A DNA stretch of 64,000 bases from Bacteroidales bacterium (GTDB taxonomy: Bacteria; Bacteroidota; Bacteroidia; Bacteroidales; JAADJA01). Positions 1 to 9,543 of this stretch are shown one piece after another. How positions within the stretch are numbered: the first letter of the stretch is position 1; each line of letters begins with the position of its first letter. Made by a program: the position numbers and the translations under genes. The notes under the pieces were generated by a model, which had not been told where the DNA came from, ran no database searches, and was given only the letters and a program-made list of their open reading frames with translations. The DNA lies in NCBI GenBank assembly GCA_021740645.1, contig JAIOZL010000008.1, positions 1 to 64,000 of the forward strand, written 5' to 3'.

Positions 1-120
1 TTGCCTTTTAGTATAATTACCGGTGCTAAGTTCGGCTAAAACTTTCAACTTGAAAGCTTCACTGTAACGTCTTAAAACTTGATCATTTTTATACATATCT
101 ACATCATTTTGTGTAGACAT
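1..120 (-). mobile_element. N-terminal fragment of an IS3-family OrfA-like transposase, truncated by the window edge
   Basis: Reverse complement of 1-120 reads MSTQNDVDMYKNDQVLRRYSEAFKLKVLAELSTGNYTKRQ, typical of an IS3 OrfA HTH N-terminus. Upstream on the same strand, TGACCCGTCCTAAAAA (about 136-121) resembles an IS3-type terminal repeat. Confidence 0.65.
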
Positions 121-268
121 TTTTTAGGACGGGTCAAAATTTGCTATAATGGTTTGCGCTATGCCCAGTAAGGGATTTCGTAGCAATTCCGTTTCAATTT
201 ATTACTAATTTTCATTTCTTGATTTACCTTTCAATATAGCACTAGAACCCTTTTTGGGTATAGCTTTT

Positions 269-1552
269 GTTAGCAGGCGTATTTATTTCTTAATCCCTGT
301 TTCTTCGCTCCATTTTATCAATTCATCTAATGGTTTATCAAGCGTATATTCTATTGGTCTCAAAGAGCCTGTCCATTTTGTGTATCCTTCTAATTCAAGA
401 ACTCCTAAAATCATTCTAATTTTATATTCTTCCGCTTTTCCTTTAAAAACACGATTTGGAGATAATTCTTGGTTTTCTAACATCTGAAAAATGGTATCAT
501 TATTAATTACGTTTTGCTCCTGAAAAGCTTTAATGATTTTGGAGATAATTGTCTTAAAATGATCGATGGGACAACTATGTTCATAGGGATTTTCTTCTCT
601 AGCTGTGGCAAAAAGAGAAGTTCCACGTATTTGCCATTTATAATATTTTGTTCCTACTGTTCTTTCTACTTGTTCATCTGTCGTGGTAGCATCTGCTTGT
701 GCTTCTGTTTGCTCTGTAATATCTGTTTTAACTGTTGCAGTTACAGGCTTGATACTAATTAACTGTGATATTTGAAAAAATGTATTTGATAAGTCTTTTT
801 TTTCTAAAGTGAAAACAAATTTGTTATTATCAATTTCAGAAATTGCATTTATAAATGGTATCTTAAGAAGTTGAATAATATTTTCTATATCTTCCAATTC
901 TATTTCAAGTTCTTGTATTTTTTCTCTTCCTGCTAAGCTTTCAAATGTAAAATATCCAAGTCGAGTGTTTTGAAGCTTTTCAATCTCTTCTATAATAGTT
1001 TTAAATTTTTCTAAGAAACTGCGTCTGACGTGATTTTGACTTAACAAGTCATCTACTTGCTCAGTTAAATAGCCCGCTTCCGCAAATAAATCTTTTAGCT
1101 CTAAAAGAGTAAATGGATATTTTGAATGAGCTTCTAAAATCTTAATCAACTCATCTGTTGTCAATAAACTAACATCATATTCTTGTGCTCTTTTTTCAAG
1201 ATTTCCCCCTGCAAAACCTGGACCAGCAACAACTACAAAATTTGAATTATTTTTTTCTTTATGGTCTTTAAGTGATAGCCAATTTATTTGTGCATCACTT
1301 ATTTTGTCATTTTTGCTTGTTTTGCCATCAACATCTACTTTGTAGCTTTCTTTTCCAATATTTGCAGTGAGTAGAACATCAGTATCTCCCTTTCCACTTA
1401 TTGTCTTGGCTTGATAACCTAAAAATTTAAAAGCTTCAGCCAAAATTAATTCATATTCAGTTGGTGCGTCACTCTTATTTTGAGTGTCTTTTAGGTTTTG
1501 AATAATTTCTTCTAATGTCATAATTGTTGTCTTAATTCATATGCCTGCTAAC
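269..1552. repeat. Perfect 10-bp inverted repeat GTTAGCAGGC (269-278) / GCCTGCTAAC (1543-1552) bracketing the 283-1521 ORF
   Basis: Direct reading. Extended form is GTTAGCAGGC[G/A]TAT on both sides. Confidence 0.75.
283..1521 (-). CDS. Putative PD-(D/E)XK nuclease (FokI cleavage-domain-like N-terminus) with an uncharacterised C-terminal region
   Basis: 412 aa ORF. GDTDVLL...YKVDVDGK fits a D-x(n)-DxK core, followed by FVVVAGPGFAGGNLEKRAQEYDVSLLTTDELIKIL, similar in layout to the FokI nuclease domain. Confidence 0.5.
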   Translation of the reverse strand: MTLEEIIQNLKDTQNKSDAPTEYELILAEAFKFLGYQAKTISGKGDTDVLLTANIGKESYKVDVDGKTSKNDKISDAQINWLSLKDHKEKNNSNFVVVAGPGFAGGNLEKRAQEYDVSLLTTDELIKILEAHSKYPFTLLELKDLFAEAGYLTEQVDDLLSQNHVRRSFLEKFKTIIEEIEKLQNTRLGYFTFESLAGREKIQELEIELEDIENIIQLLKIPFINAISEIDNNKFVFTLEKKDLSNTFFQISQLISIKPVTATVKTDITEQTEAQADATTTDEQVERTVGTKYYKWQIRGTSLFATAREENPYEHSCPIDHFKTIISKIIKAFQEQNVINNDTIFQMLENQELSPNRVFKGKAEEYKIRMILGVLELEGYTKWTGSLRPIEYTLDKPLDELIKWSEETGIKK

Positions 1553-1726
1553 CTGTTTATATCGCTAAATTACTACTTTTTTTCATCGTTTTTTATACTT
1601 TGGCGTTCTTGGTTTGAAGGTGGTTACAAAATCATGTCACCCTTTGACAGGCATCGCATGATAAGGGAATAAAAGAGCTATCGGTATATGTTACTGGATA
1701 ATGTAAGTAGCTTACAAGGGGGAAAT

Positions 1727-2035
1727 TTATTTTAATAAACAGGCCTGGTATTCAGGATGGCGGTCGATGTAAATACGCACGGCAGAACATGCCGGGATGA
1801 TCTCAAACTTATTTTCCATGGCCCAGTCTAATCCTTCTTTTATGATTTCTTTGGCAAGGCCCTTGCCCCTTAGTTCCTCCGGCACCCAGGTATGGGTAAA
1901 AACCACAGTAGAGGGATCATACACTTCATATTCCATATAGGATTCTAGGCCTTCGGTTAAGGTAAAAAATTTATTTCCGGTGTGTTGTACCATCCTGTTT
2001 TTCTTCTTGTTTTTGTAAATTAAAACCTTTTGCAA
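1727..2035 (-). CDS. GNAT-family N-acetyltransferase, YjdJ-like
   Basis: VFTHTWVPEELRGKGLAKEIIKEGLDWAMENKFEIIPACSAVRIYIDRHPEY motif. Confidence 0.85.
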   Translation of the reverse strand: MQKVLIYKNKKKNRMVQHTGNKFFTLTEGLESYMEYEVYDPSTVVFTHTWVPEELRGKGLAKEIIKEGLDWAMENKFEIIPACSAVRIYIDRHPEYQACLLK

Positions 2036-2125
2036 TGCTATGAAATGTTTACTTATTTTGGTAAGAAATTGTTACTTATTTGAGGAATTTTTACACATGT
2101 AAGATCCCTCCCAGAAATCGGGATT

Positions 2126-2521
2126 CTATTTTCTTTCGGTGCTGAGGAGTTTGATGTTGTACTTGTCCTGCACAAACTTAAAAAACCAAAAAAGCTGGTA
2201 TTCCACATCCAGGCCATAATCTACCTGCCAATCGTAATCAATCTGGTAATCGTAAGGGAAATCTGACATGGGGGCCAGCACCCTATGGTTCCATTCGCTG
2301 ACATACAATTTGTTGAAGTTTTTATAATATTCGAGGGAATGAAATTCAACCGGCCTGCGGTTGGTGGCTACCCAGGAATCGTAACCCGGTTCGGCTATCA
2401 TTATTTGATATTCTGTTGTATCCATTCCGGAGGCTTCCGCTTCAGAAATGACAAGGGACTTTGAGCTATGGCATCCTATAAAAAGTAAAAAGGCCAGGAG
2501 GTATAAACTTAAACGTATCAT
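2126..2521 (-). CDS. Small lipoprotein, DUF6146-like
   Basis: Lipobox LLFIGC; Trp/Tyr-rich VSEWNHRV...YDYQIDYDWQVDYGLDVEYQLFWFFKFVQDKYNIKLL. Confidence 0.55.
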   Translation of the reverse strand: MIRLSLYLLAFLLFIGCHSSKSLVISEAEASGMDTTEYQIMIAEPGYDSWVATNRRPVEFHSLEYYKNFNKLYVSEWNHRVLAPMSDFPYDYQIDYDWQVDYGLDVEYQLFWFFKFVQDKYNIKLLSTERK

Positions 2522-2578
2522 TGGTTTGTTTTGATAGATAACGTTTTAAATACCGTAATATTCTTTCTTTAATTCCGA

Positions 2579-3403
2579 TCAGGGAATATCAAATCCATAC
2601 GTGCTATGCAGTTCTTCCGCCGTAAAATATTCAATGTTTACCTGGTCCATAACTACATCCGTTATCGGTTTTTGATTGGCATCCACAGGCACCTGGGAAA
2701 TAGCATACACTACATCCAGCCCTTCAAACACCATCCCGAAAACGGTATAATTTCCATTCAGGCCCGGTTCCCCATTTTGATCGCTTACCATATAAAACTG
2801 TGAACCGTTCGATTCTTTATCGGGGTTCACATTATCGGCAAGGCGGGCAGCGCCCACTGCCCCATAGGCATGGTTTAGGCCCGGAACGATCTCTGCAGGA
2901 ATGGTATATCCGGGGCCACCATAACCGGTTCCGTCAGGGTCGCCCCCCTGGATCACAAAGTCCTGGACCACCCTATGAAAAATCAGTCCATCATAAAAAG
3001 CCTGACCCGCCAAATCCAGAAAATTTGCCCGGTGCAAAGGGGTATTGTGGTAAAGCCAAAACCGGACAGTTCCAAAACCGGTATTCATTTTTATGGTAGG
3101 ATAACTAAGGGCAATATAGACCGAATCCTCCTCAGAACTGCTGCATGAGCTTACAACTACCCAATAATGGCCTGTAGTATCCACGGTGATCTTTTGGGTT
3201 TTTTCTCCAGTCGACCATAAATAGGTCATGCCTGAAATACCGGCATCGAGCTCCAAAGAAGTTCCCTCCTGGATAACCTGGTCGGGGCCAAGGTCGATGG
3301 TGAAGGGCTCACTGCAAGGTTCTTCTTCTTCCTTTTTATTGCAGGAAACCAATATCAATCCTGCAACTGCGAAATAAAATACGTATTTATACATGTTAAA
3401 CAT
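2579..3403 (-). CDS. Cyclophilin-type peptidyl-prolyl cis-trans isomerase lipoprotein with an N-terminal Ig/PKD-like domain
   Basis: FHRVVQDFVIQGGDPDGTGYGGPGYTIPAEI and GSQFYMV cyclophilin motifs; lipobox LILVSC. Confidence 0.9.
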   Translation of the reverse strand: MFNMYKYVFYFAVAGLILVSCNKKEEEEPCSEPFTIDLGPDQVIQEGTSLELDAGISGMTYLWSTGEKTQKITVDTTGHYWVVVSSCSSSEEDSVYIALSYPTIKMNTGFGTVRFWLYHNTPLHRANFLDLAGQAFYDGLIFHRVVQDFVIQGGDPDGTGYGGPGYTIPAEIVPGLNHAYGAVGAARLADNVNPDKESNGSQFYMVSDQNGEPGLNGNYTVFGMVFEGLDVVYAISQVPVDANQKPITDVVMDQVNIEYFTAEELHSTYGFDIP

Positions 3404-3497
3404 TAGTATCCGCTTGAATTATTTTTGAAATGATTGAAAAAGAAACATTATAAAAATAGCATAAATCTGTGAATCTGTGGCTACTGAATGAGCTGTT

Positions 3498-4922
3498 TTA
3501 TTTCCTTAAAAAACCGGTAGATAAATTGAACCAGTTTTGAGGCTCCCTTTGGATCATCCAAAACATCAGTTTGGTAAAAAACCAGGGATAGGCCCTGAAC
3601 AGCCTGAATATAGCGCCGGATTCTACCGTAAAACGGGCCTCCAGTTTATTTCTGATTTTAAATAATTCTTCTGCCGACAAATACCTGGTTCTGACGTTGG
3701 CCGCATAATGATTGTATTTGGTATAATCTGTCAGGTTGGTGATCAGGCCTTCTTTTATGAGGTCTTCCCGCAATTCAGTTTTTAAATGCGGTGTAAGGAT
3801 ATTAAACAACTGAAAGTCGATACCGATTTTTTTGGCAAAATTAAAATTCCTTACCAGGTCTTCTTCTTTGTCATCAGGATTGCCAAAGATAAACCCACCT
3901 ACCACAAGAATGCCGTTTTGTTTTAGTTCTTTTACTACCTGTTCCGTATCAGCAGTGGTCAGCTGATTACTTTTTTGCATGAACTCCAGGTTATCATCCG
4001 ATGCATTTTCTATCCCAAGGAAAACGGTTTTTGTACCCGATTCCGCCAATGCTTTTGCTAATCCCGGATTCTGTTTAAAGCCCCTTACACTTGCCTGCAC
4101 CGAAAAGTGTAAATCAAGCTTTGCTTTTTTTATGGCATCACTCAGTTCGATCAAACGTTTCCCATCAATGGTAATGTTATCATCGGTAATAAAGATAGAA
4201 CGGGCCCCATAACGTTTGGCATCTTCCAGGTCGGTAATGATACGGTCGATCGTAAATTTACGGAACGACTTTCCATACATATGGCGGATACTGCAGAAAT
4301 TACAGCTATACACACAGCCTCTTGAGGTTTCAATTACATCTCCCTGCCTGCCCAGCATATGAAAACCTTTTTTATAAATCCGGGCTGACCGCAAAGGTAT
4401 TTTGATATCCTCCGGTGCCATTAGCTTTTCAGGCCGTGGATTATGAAAAAAAGTTCCATTACGCCTGTATGATAGTCCCGGAACATGTTCAAAATCCTGT
4501 TTATGCAACAGTGCTTTCATAAACGCATTAAAAGGCAGCTCTCCTTCCCCATTGATCAGGAAATCGATGTTTTTCATATCCTCACTCTGGATGATGGTTT
4601 CGCTATCGGCGGTCACATGATAACCACCCATTACGATCTTCACCTCATTGGAATATTGCCTCACCACTTCGGCAAGCCCTAAGGCTGTCTGGTATTGAAA
4701 ACTCATGGCCGTTAAGCCTACTACATGGGGTTTAAATTCATTTAGAACCTTTTGAAGCTCTTTATGGGGGTTCCTGTCTTTTACCACCAGGTCGGCGATT
4801 TTTATTTCACACAATCCCTCATCCACATTGGCAGCCAGTGAAGCCAGGTTCAGGCTGGGTATCTTAGTCAGGCGATTAAAGCCCATTACTGTGCGGGGAT
4901 TGCCTACGAGTAATACTTTCAT
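3498..4922 (-). CDS. B12-binding domain-containing radical SAM protein
   Basis: CVYSCNFCSI (CxxxCxxC) with an N-terminal cobalamin-binding-like domain (VGLTAMSFQY, VMGGYHVT). Confidence 0.9.
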   Translation of the reverse strand: MKVLLVGNPRTVMGFNRLTKIPSLNLASLAANVDEGLCEIKIADLVVKDRNPHKELQKVLNEFKPHVVGLTAMSFQYQTALGLAEVVRQYSNEVKIVMGGYHVTADSETIIQSEDMKNIDFLINGEGELPFNAFMKALLHKQDFEHVPGLSYRRNGTFFHNPRPEKLMAPEDIKIPLRSARIYKKGFHMLGRQGDVIETSRGCVYSCNFCSIRHMYGKSFRKFTIDRIITDLEDAKRYGARSIFITDDNITIDGKRLIELSDAIKKAKLDLHFSVQASVRGFKQNPGLAKALAESGTKTVFLGIENASDDNLEFMQKSNQLTTADTEQVVKELKQNGILVVGGFIFGNPDDKEEDLVRNFNFAKKIGIDFQLFNILTPHLKTELREDLIKEGLITNLTDYTKYNHYAANVRTRYLSAEELFKIRNKLEARFTVESGAIFRLFRAYPWFFTKLMFWMIQREPQNWFNLSTGFLRK

Positions 4923-4967
4923 ATTTATTTTCTTAGTTCAACCATTAAAATCACCCTCTTGTTTTTA

Positions 4968-5729
4968 TTATTCCATCTCTACCACAACCGGGCAATGGTC
5001 CGAATGTTTTGCCTGGGGTAAAATTACGGCTCTTATTAATTTATCCTCTAAAGGCACTGCCACCATATTATAATCGATACGCCAGCCCAGGTTTTTTGCC
5101 CGGGCATTGGCCCGGTAGCTCCACCAGGAATAATGGTGGGGTTCCTTGTTAAAATACCGGAAAGAATCAATAAAGCCTGAATCAATAAATTTTCCGAGCC
5201 ACTCCCTTTCTTCGGGTAAAAAGCCTGAGTTTTTTGCATTTCTTACAGGGTCATGAATATCAATCGGCCGATGGCAAATATTGTAATCTCCCGAAATTAC
5301 CAGGTGAGGAATTTTTTTCTTTAATTTTTCGATATAAACATAAAAATCCTCAAGCCACAACATTTTAAAAGCCTGTCGTTCGTCCCCACTTGAACCCGAA
5401 GGATGATACACACTAATGACTGAAAAACCTTCATAATCTGCCCTGATTACCCGGCCTTCCCTGTCGTATTTTTCAACTCCCATTCCATATTCTATATGTT
5501 TTGGTTGAAGTTTACTTAATATAGCCACACCACTGTAGCCTCTCTTTTCAGCTGAATGGATGTAAACCTGGTATCCCATTTCTTCAAATATCTCTGAAGG
5601 GATTTGATCGGGTTGGGCTTTTGTTTCCTGTATGCAGACGATATCGGCATCGGTGCTTTTCAACCATTCGGGAAAACCTTTGGTAATGGCTGCCCTTATT
5701 CCGTTTACGTTGTAAGTGATTATTTTCAT
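4968..5729 (-). CDS. xth: Exodeoxyribonuclease III
   Basis: MKIITYNVNGIRAA, IQETKAQ, GDYNICHRPID, SDHCPVVVE. Confidence 0.93.
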   Translation of the reverse strand: MKIITYNVNGIRAAITKGFPEWLKSTDADIVCIQETKAQPDQIPSEIFEEMGYQVYIHSAEKRGYSGVAILSKLQPKHIEYGMGVEKYDREGRVIRADYEGFSVISVYHPSGSSGDERQAFKMLWLEDFYVYIEKLKKKIPHLVISGDYNICHRPIDIHDPVRNAKNSGFLPEEREWLGKFIDSGFIDSFRYFNKEPHHYSWWSYRANARAKNLGWRIDYNMVAVPLEDKLIRAVILPQAKHSDHCPVVVEME

Positions 5730-5809
5730 CTCTTAAAATGCGAAATTAGTTTTTTTTGGGTAATCATGAATTTTCAACAAGACAGAAATTGATTAATTGA
5801 AATTTGATG

Positions 5810-5817
5810 TAAATTCG
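5810..5817 (+). promoter_or_regulatory. Near-consensus Bacteroidetes -7 box (TAAATTCG) 7 nt upstream of the ClC start codon
   Basis: TAAATTCG compared with TAnnTTTG. Confidence 0.35.
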
Positions 5818-5824
5818 CAGCTTT

Positions 5825-7600
5825 ATGGAAAGGCAAAATATCCTAGAACGGTTTATTCAATGGCGGATGAAACACATCAGCGACAGGCAGTTTATGCTTA
5901 TACTGAGTGTGGTAATCGGGTTGAGCGTGGGGTTTGCAGCGGTTGTTATTAAAAACACTGTTCACTTTATAAGCTATTTATTAACAGCAGGATTTGCTAC
6001 GCAATACCAAAATTATTTATATTTTGTATATCCGGCTTTAGGTATCCTGGCTGCAGTACTGATCATAAAGTTTGTGATCAAGCAGCATGTAGGGCATGGT
6101 ATACCCAGTGTATTGTATGCCAAATCAAAGACCAATGGCCTGATCAAACCCCATAATATGTATTCCTCAATAATCACTTCAGCTTTGACAGTAGGATTTG
6201 GAGGATCAGTCGGATTAGAAGGCCCGACAGTGGCTACAGGTGCTGCTATAGGTTCGAATATTGGCAGAGTACTTCATTTGAATTATAAGCAGATCACTTC
6301 ATTATTGGGTTTTGCATGTGCAGGTGCAATGGCTGCTATTTTTAAAGCACCCATTGCTGCTATTGTTTTTGCCATGGAAGTAATTATGCTTGACCTTACC
6401 ATGTCGGCCCTGGTGCCCCTACTTACAGCTTCAGTTACGGCAGCATTAACCTCTTACTTTGTGTTTGGAATGCAGTCGCTATACACCTTTGAATTGAATG
6501 ATAAATTTCTCCTGAGTCACGTACCCTATTTTATTCTTTTTGGGATTCTCGCCGGATTGGTTTCCGTTTATTTTACCAAAATGTATATGGCGATAGGGAC
6601 ATTTTTTGATCGAATAAAGGCATGGTATTATAAAGTTATGATAGGTGGGGTGATGCTTGGAATCCTTATTTTCTTCTTCCCCTCACTTTACGGCGAAGGC
6701 TATACTGCTATTAATTCCTGCCTGGATGGAGACTATAGTTATGTGTATGATAACAGTATCTTTTATTCATTTAAAGATAATTTCCTGGTAATTACCGGGC
6801 TCATCCTGGTCATTGTATTGCTTAAAGTAATTGCTACTTCCATTACCTTCGGGAGTGGGGGTATTGGGGGAATATTTGCCCCATCCCTTTTTATGGGAGT
6901 AAATACCGGTTTATTTTTTGCTAAAGCCACTAACTACTTAAACCTGGGAAACCTCTCTGAAAACAATTTCGCACTGGTAGGTATGGCAGGACTTATTGCC
7001 GGGGTTATTCATGCCCCTTTAACAGCAATATTCCTTATTGCCGAAATTACAGGGGGGTATGGGCTTTTTATGCCGCTGATGATCGTGGCCACCATTTCGT
7101 ATGGAACGGCGAAATTGTTTAGTGCCAATTCTGTCTATACCATTCAGCTTGCTAAACGCGGGGAACTCATCACGCATCACAAAGACAAAGCCTTGTTGGC
7201 TTTAATGAAAATTGATTCACTGATTGAAACCAATTTTACGACCATTAAACCCGATGCCACCTTGCGCGACCTGGTAAAAGCAATTTCTGATTCACAACGA
7301 AATATATTCCCCGTTGTGGGTGAAAATCAAAAATTCCATGGCATTATTATCATGGATCAGGTAAGGCATATTATGTTCAATTCGGAATTATACGATACTA
7401 CCTATGTGCGAAACCTAATGTTTACACCCACAAATACAGTGGACGTTCATGACCCCATGGAGGAGGTTGCCGGTAAGTTTCAGCACTCAGGTAAATTTAA
7501 CCTGGTAGTACTGGATAATGGCAGGTATCTGGGCTTTGTTTCAAGAGCCAATGTGTTCTCTAAGTACAGGGAAATGCTCAAAGATTTTTCTGAACATTAA
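5825..7600 (+). CDS. ClC-family chloride channel/antiporter with C-terminal CBS domains
   Basis: GHGIPSV, GGSVGLEGPTVATGAAIGS, GSGGIGGIFAPSLFMG motifs; two CBS-like repeats at the C-terminus. Confidence 0.93.
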   Translation: MERQNILERFIQWRMKHISDRQFMLILSVVIGLSVGFAAVVIKNTVHFISYLLTAGFATQYQNYLYFVYPALGILAAVLIIKFVIKQHVGHGIPSVLYAKSKTNGLIKPHNMYSSIITSALTVGFGGSVGLEGPTVATGAAIGSNIGRVLHLNYKQITSLLGFACAGAMAAIFKAPIAAIVFAMEVIMLDLTMSALVPLLTASVTAALTSYFVFGMQSLYTFELNDKFLLSHVPYFILFGILAGLVSVYFTKMYMAIGTFFDRIKAWYYKVMIGGVMLGILIFFFPSLYGEGYTAINSCLDGDYSYVYDNSIFYSFKDNFLVITGLILVIVLLKVIATSITFGSGGIGGIFAPSLFMGVNTGLFFAKATNYLNLGNLSENNFALVGMAGLIAGVIHAPLTAIFLIAEITGGYGLFMPLMIVATISYGTAKLFSANSVYTIQLAKRGELITHHKDKALLALMKIDSLIETNFTTIKPDATLRDLVKAISDSQRNIFPVVGENQKFHGIIIMDQVRHIMFNSELYDTTYVRNLMFTPTNTVDVHDPMEEVAGKFQHSGKFNLVVLDNGRYLGFVSRANVFSKYREMLKDFSEH

Positions 7601-7616
7601 TTTACCAGAAAACAGA

Positions 7617-9542
7617 TCATTCCTTTTCTTTAATCTTTCCGTAAATCTCCTGGATCTCTTCCCTTATTGTTGTTGAATCCCATGCATGATCTGCATCATG
7701 GATAGGCTGTTGCTGTTCGGTTAGTAAAATATTCTCAAGCTGCTCCGAAAACTTTCTTGCTTCAGTGATGTACTTGGTATCATCATCTTTCCAGAGTTTA
7801 TGCAATTCTTTCATCACCATTTCATCGTGATGTTTAAAGGTTTTAGCCAGGCGGTGAGCCTGGTAATTATTATAACCCAGTTCAATCATTGCCTTCATTC
7901 CCAAATCGATTGCAGAATCATAAATTTCCATTCGTTTTGATTCTACCTTTAAATCTTCCAGCTCAAATGAATGGCGGATATCTACTGCCCGTGCAAATAC
8001 TTTGAGGTTTGGGTATTTCATTTTTACATGGGCCACCAGTTCATTGATCATCTCCCTTTGCTCCATAGCAACTACTAATACTTTTGCCCGTCCTGCACCG
8101 GCAATTTCAACCAGGTCGGGCCGTGTAGCGTCTCCATAATATACCTTAATCCCAAACTTTCGCAGTACCTGAATATTATTTGGATTGTCGTCGAGAATGG
8201 TTGTTTGTATTCCATTAGCTTTTAAAAAACGGCCCAGGACAACTCCAAACCTACCAAACCCTGCGATAATGACCGGGTTATCTTTTTCTTCCACATCATA
8301 CACTTTTTCTTTATTGGCGGTTTTCTCATAAAATGGCTGGATTACCTTTTCATTGAGAATTAGTAACAGCGGGGTTAGTAACATGGATAATGCAACAATA
8401 ATAAGCAACATACCTGAAGTTTCCGAATCAAAAATTGCATTCTGTGTACTAAAAGAAATCAATACAAAAGCAAACTCACCAGCCTGTGCCAGGGCAAAAG
8501 CGGTCAGCATCTCCTGGCCGGATTTTAATCCAAAACGTTTTCCCAAAAAATAAAGGATAAAAAATTTCACTGCCATTAATGTTGCCACAATTCCCAATAT
8601 CGTCCCCGGACTATCAAACAAAATGTGAAAGTCGATACTAGCCCCCACAGCAATAAAAAACAGGCCAAGAAGCAAACCTTTAAAAGGCTCGATGTCAGAC
8701 TCCAGCTCATGCCGGTATTCATTATCGGCAAGTACTACACCTGCAAGGAAAGTACCAAGTGCAGGCGATAATCCAACAGCATCCATAGCTACGGCTATTC
8801 CGATAACCAATAACAAAGCCGCTGCCGTAAAAATTTCCCTTAAACCGGTAGTGGCAATAAAACGAAATAAATAGCGTGCTAAATAACGTCCTGAGCCAAT
8901 GATGACCGCTACTACACCAATGATAATCAGTACCTGCTGCCAGCCGGGCAATGATGCAACACCACCTGCTTCATGCCCTGTATCAGCATGAATTAAATCT
9001 GATGCCAGACCCAGGTCAACCTGGTTCGCCATTAAAGGCAGTATGGCAAGAATAGGGATTACGGCTATATCCTGAAACAAGAGTACAGAAAAACTACCCT
9101 GGCCTCCCTGCGTTTTAAGCAGGCCCTTTTCAGCAAGGGTCTGAAGTACGATGGCTGTAGAGGACAAAGAAAGGATTAATCCAACTGACACAGACTGGTA
9201 GATATTTAATCCAAGAAAATAGGCGATAGTTCCGATCACTAACACGGACAGTACTACCTGCAATCCGCCAAGGCCAAAAATTGACCGTCGCATTTTCCAC
9301 AGGAGTGAGGGTTTAAGTTCAAGGCCTATGAGGAAAAGCATCATCACCACACCAAACTCAGCAAAATGCATGATATCTTCGCCTTCGTTTCCAACCAGTT
9401 TCAAAATATATGGGCCAATAAAAATTCCAGCCAATAAGTATCCCAATACCGATCCAAATCCCAGGCGTTTGGCTATGGGAACCGAAATTACCGCTGCCGA
9501 AAGGAATATTAAAGCCTGGTAAAAAAAGGTTTGTTCATGCAT
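7617..9542 (-). CDS. Monovalent cation:proton antiporter-2 (KefB/KefC type) with TrkA-N domain
   Basis: SLSSTAIVLQTLAEKG, ALGTFLAGVVLADNEYRHELESDIEPFKGLLLGLFFIAVG, then the Rossmann motif VIIAGFGRFGVVLGRFL. Confidence 0.92.
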   Translation of the reverse strand: MHEQTFFYQALIFLSAAVISVPIAKRLGFGSVLGYLLAGIFIGPYILKLVGNEGEDIMHFAEFGVVMMLFLIGLELKPSLLWKMRRSIFGLGGLQVVLSVLVIGTIAYFLGLNIYQSVSVGLILSLSSTAIVLQTLAEKGLLKTQGGQGSFSVLLFQDIAVIPILAILPLMANQVDLGLASDLIHADTGHEAGGVASLPGWQQVLIIIGVVAVIIGSGRYLARYLFRFIATTGLREIFTAAALLLVIGIAVAMDAVGLSPALGTFLAGVVLADNEYRHELESDIEPFKGLLLGLFFIAVGASIDFHILFDSPGTILGIVATLMAVKFFILYFLGKRFGLKSGQEMLTAFALAQAGEFAFVLISFSTQNAIFDSETSGMLLIIVALSMLLTPLLLILNEKVIQPFYEKTANKEKVYDVEEKDNPVIIAGFGRFGVVLGRFLKANGIQTTILDDNPNNIQVLRKFGIKVYYGDATRPDLVEIAGAGRAKVLVVAMEQREMINELVAHVKMKYPNLKVFARAVDIRHSFELEDLKVESKRMEIYDSAIDLGMKAMIELGYNNYQAHRLAKTFKHHDEMVMKELHKLWKDDDTKYITEARKFSEQLENILLTEQQQPIHDADHAWDSTTIREEIQEIYGKIKEKE

Positions 9543-9543
9543 G

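Noticed and set aside
514-762. 82-aa plus-strand Cys/Phe-rich ORF
   Set aside because: Antisense to the nuclease-like ORF; composition typical of a reverse-frame artefact.
269-1552. Integron attC interpretation of the flanking repeat
   Set aside because: GTTAGCA/TGCTAAC does not fit the GTTRRRY/RYYYAAC core cleanly, no integrase is seen, and the sites are single inverted arms rather than full attC.
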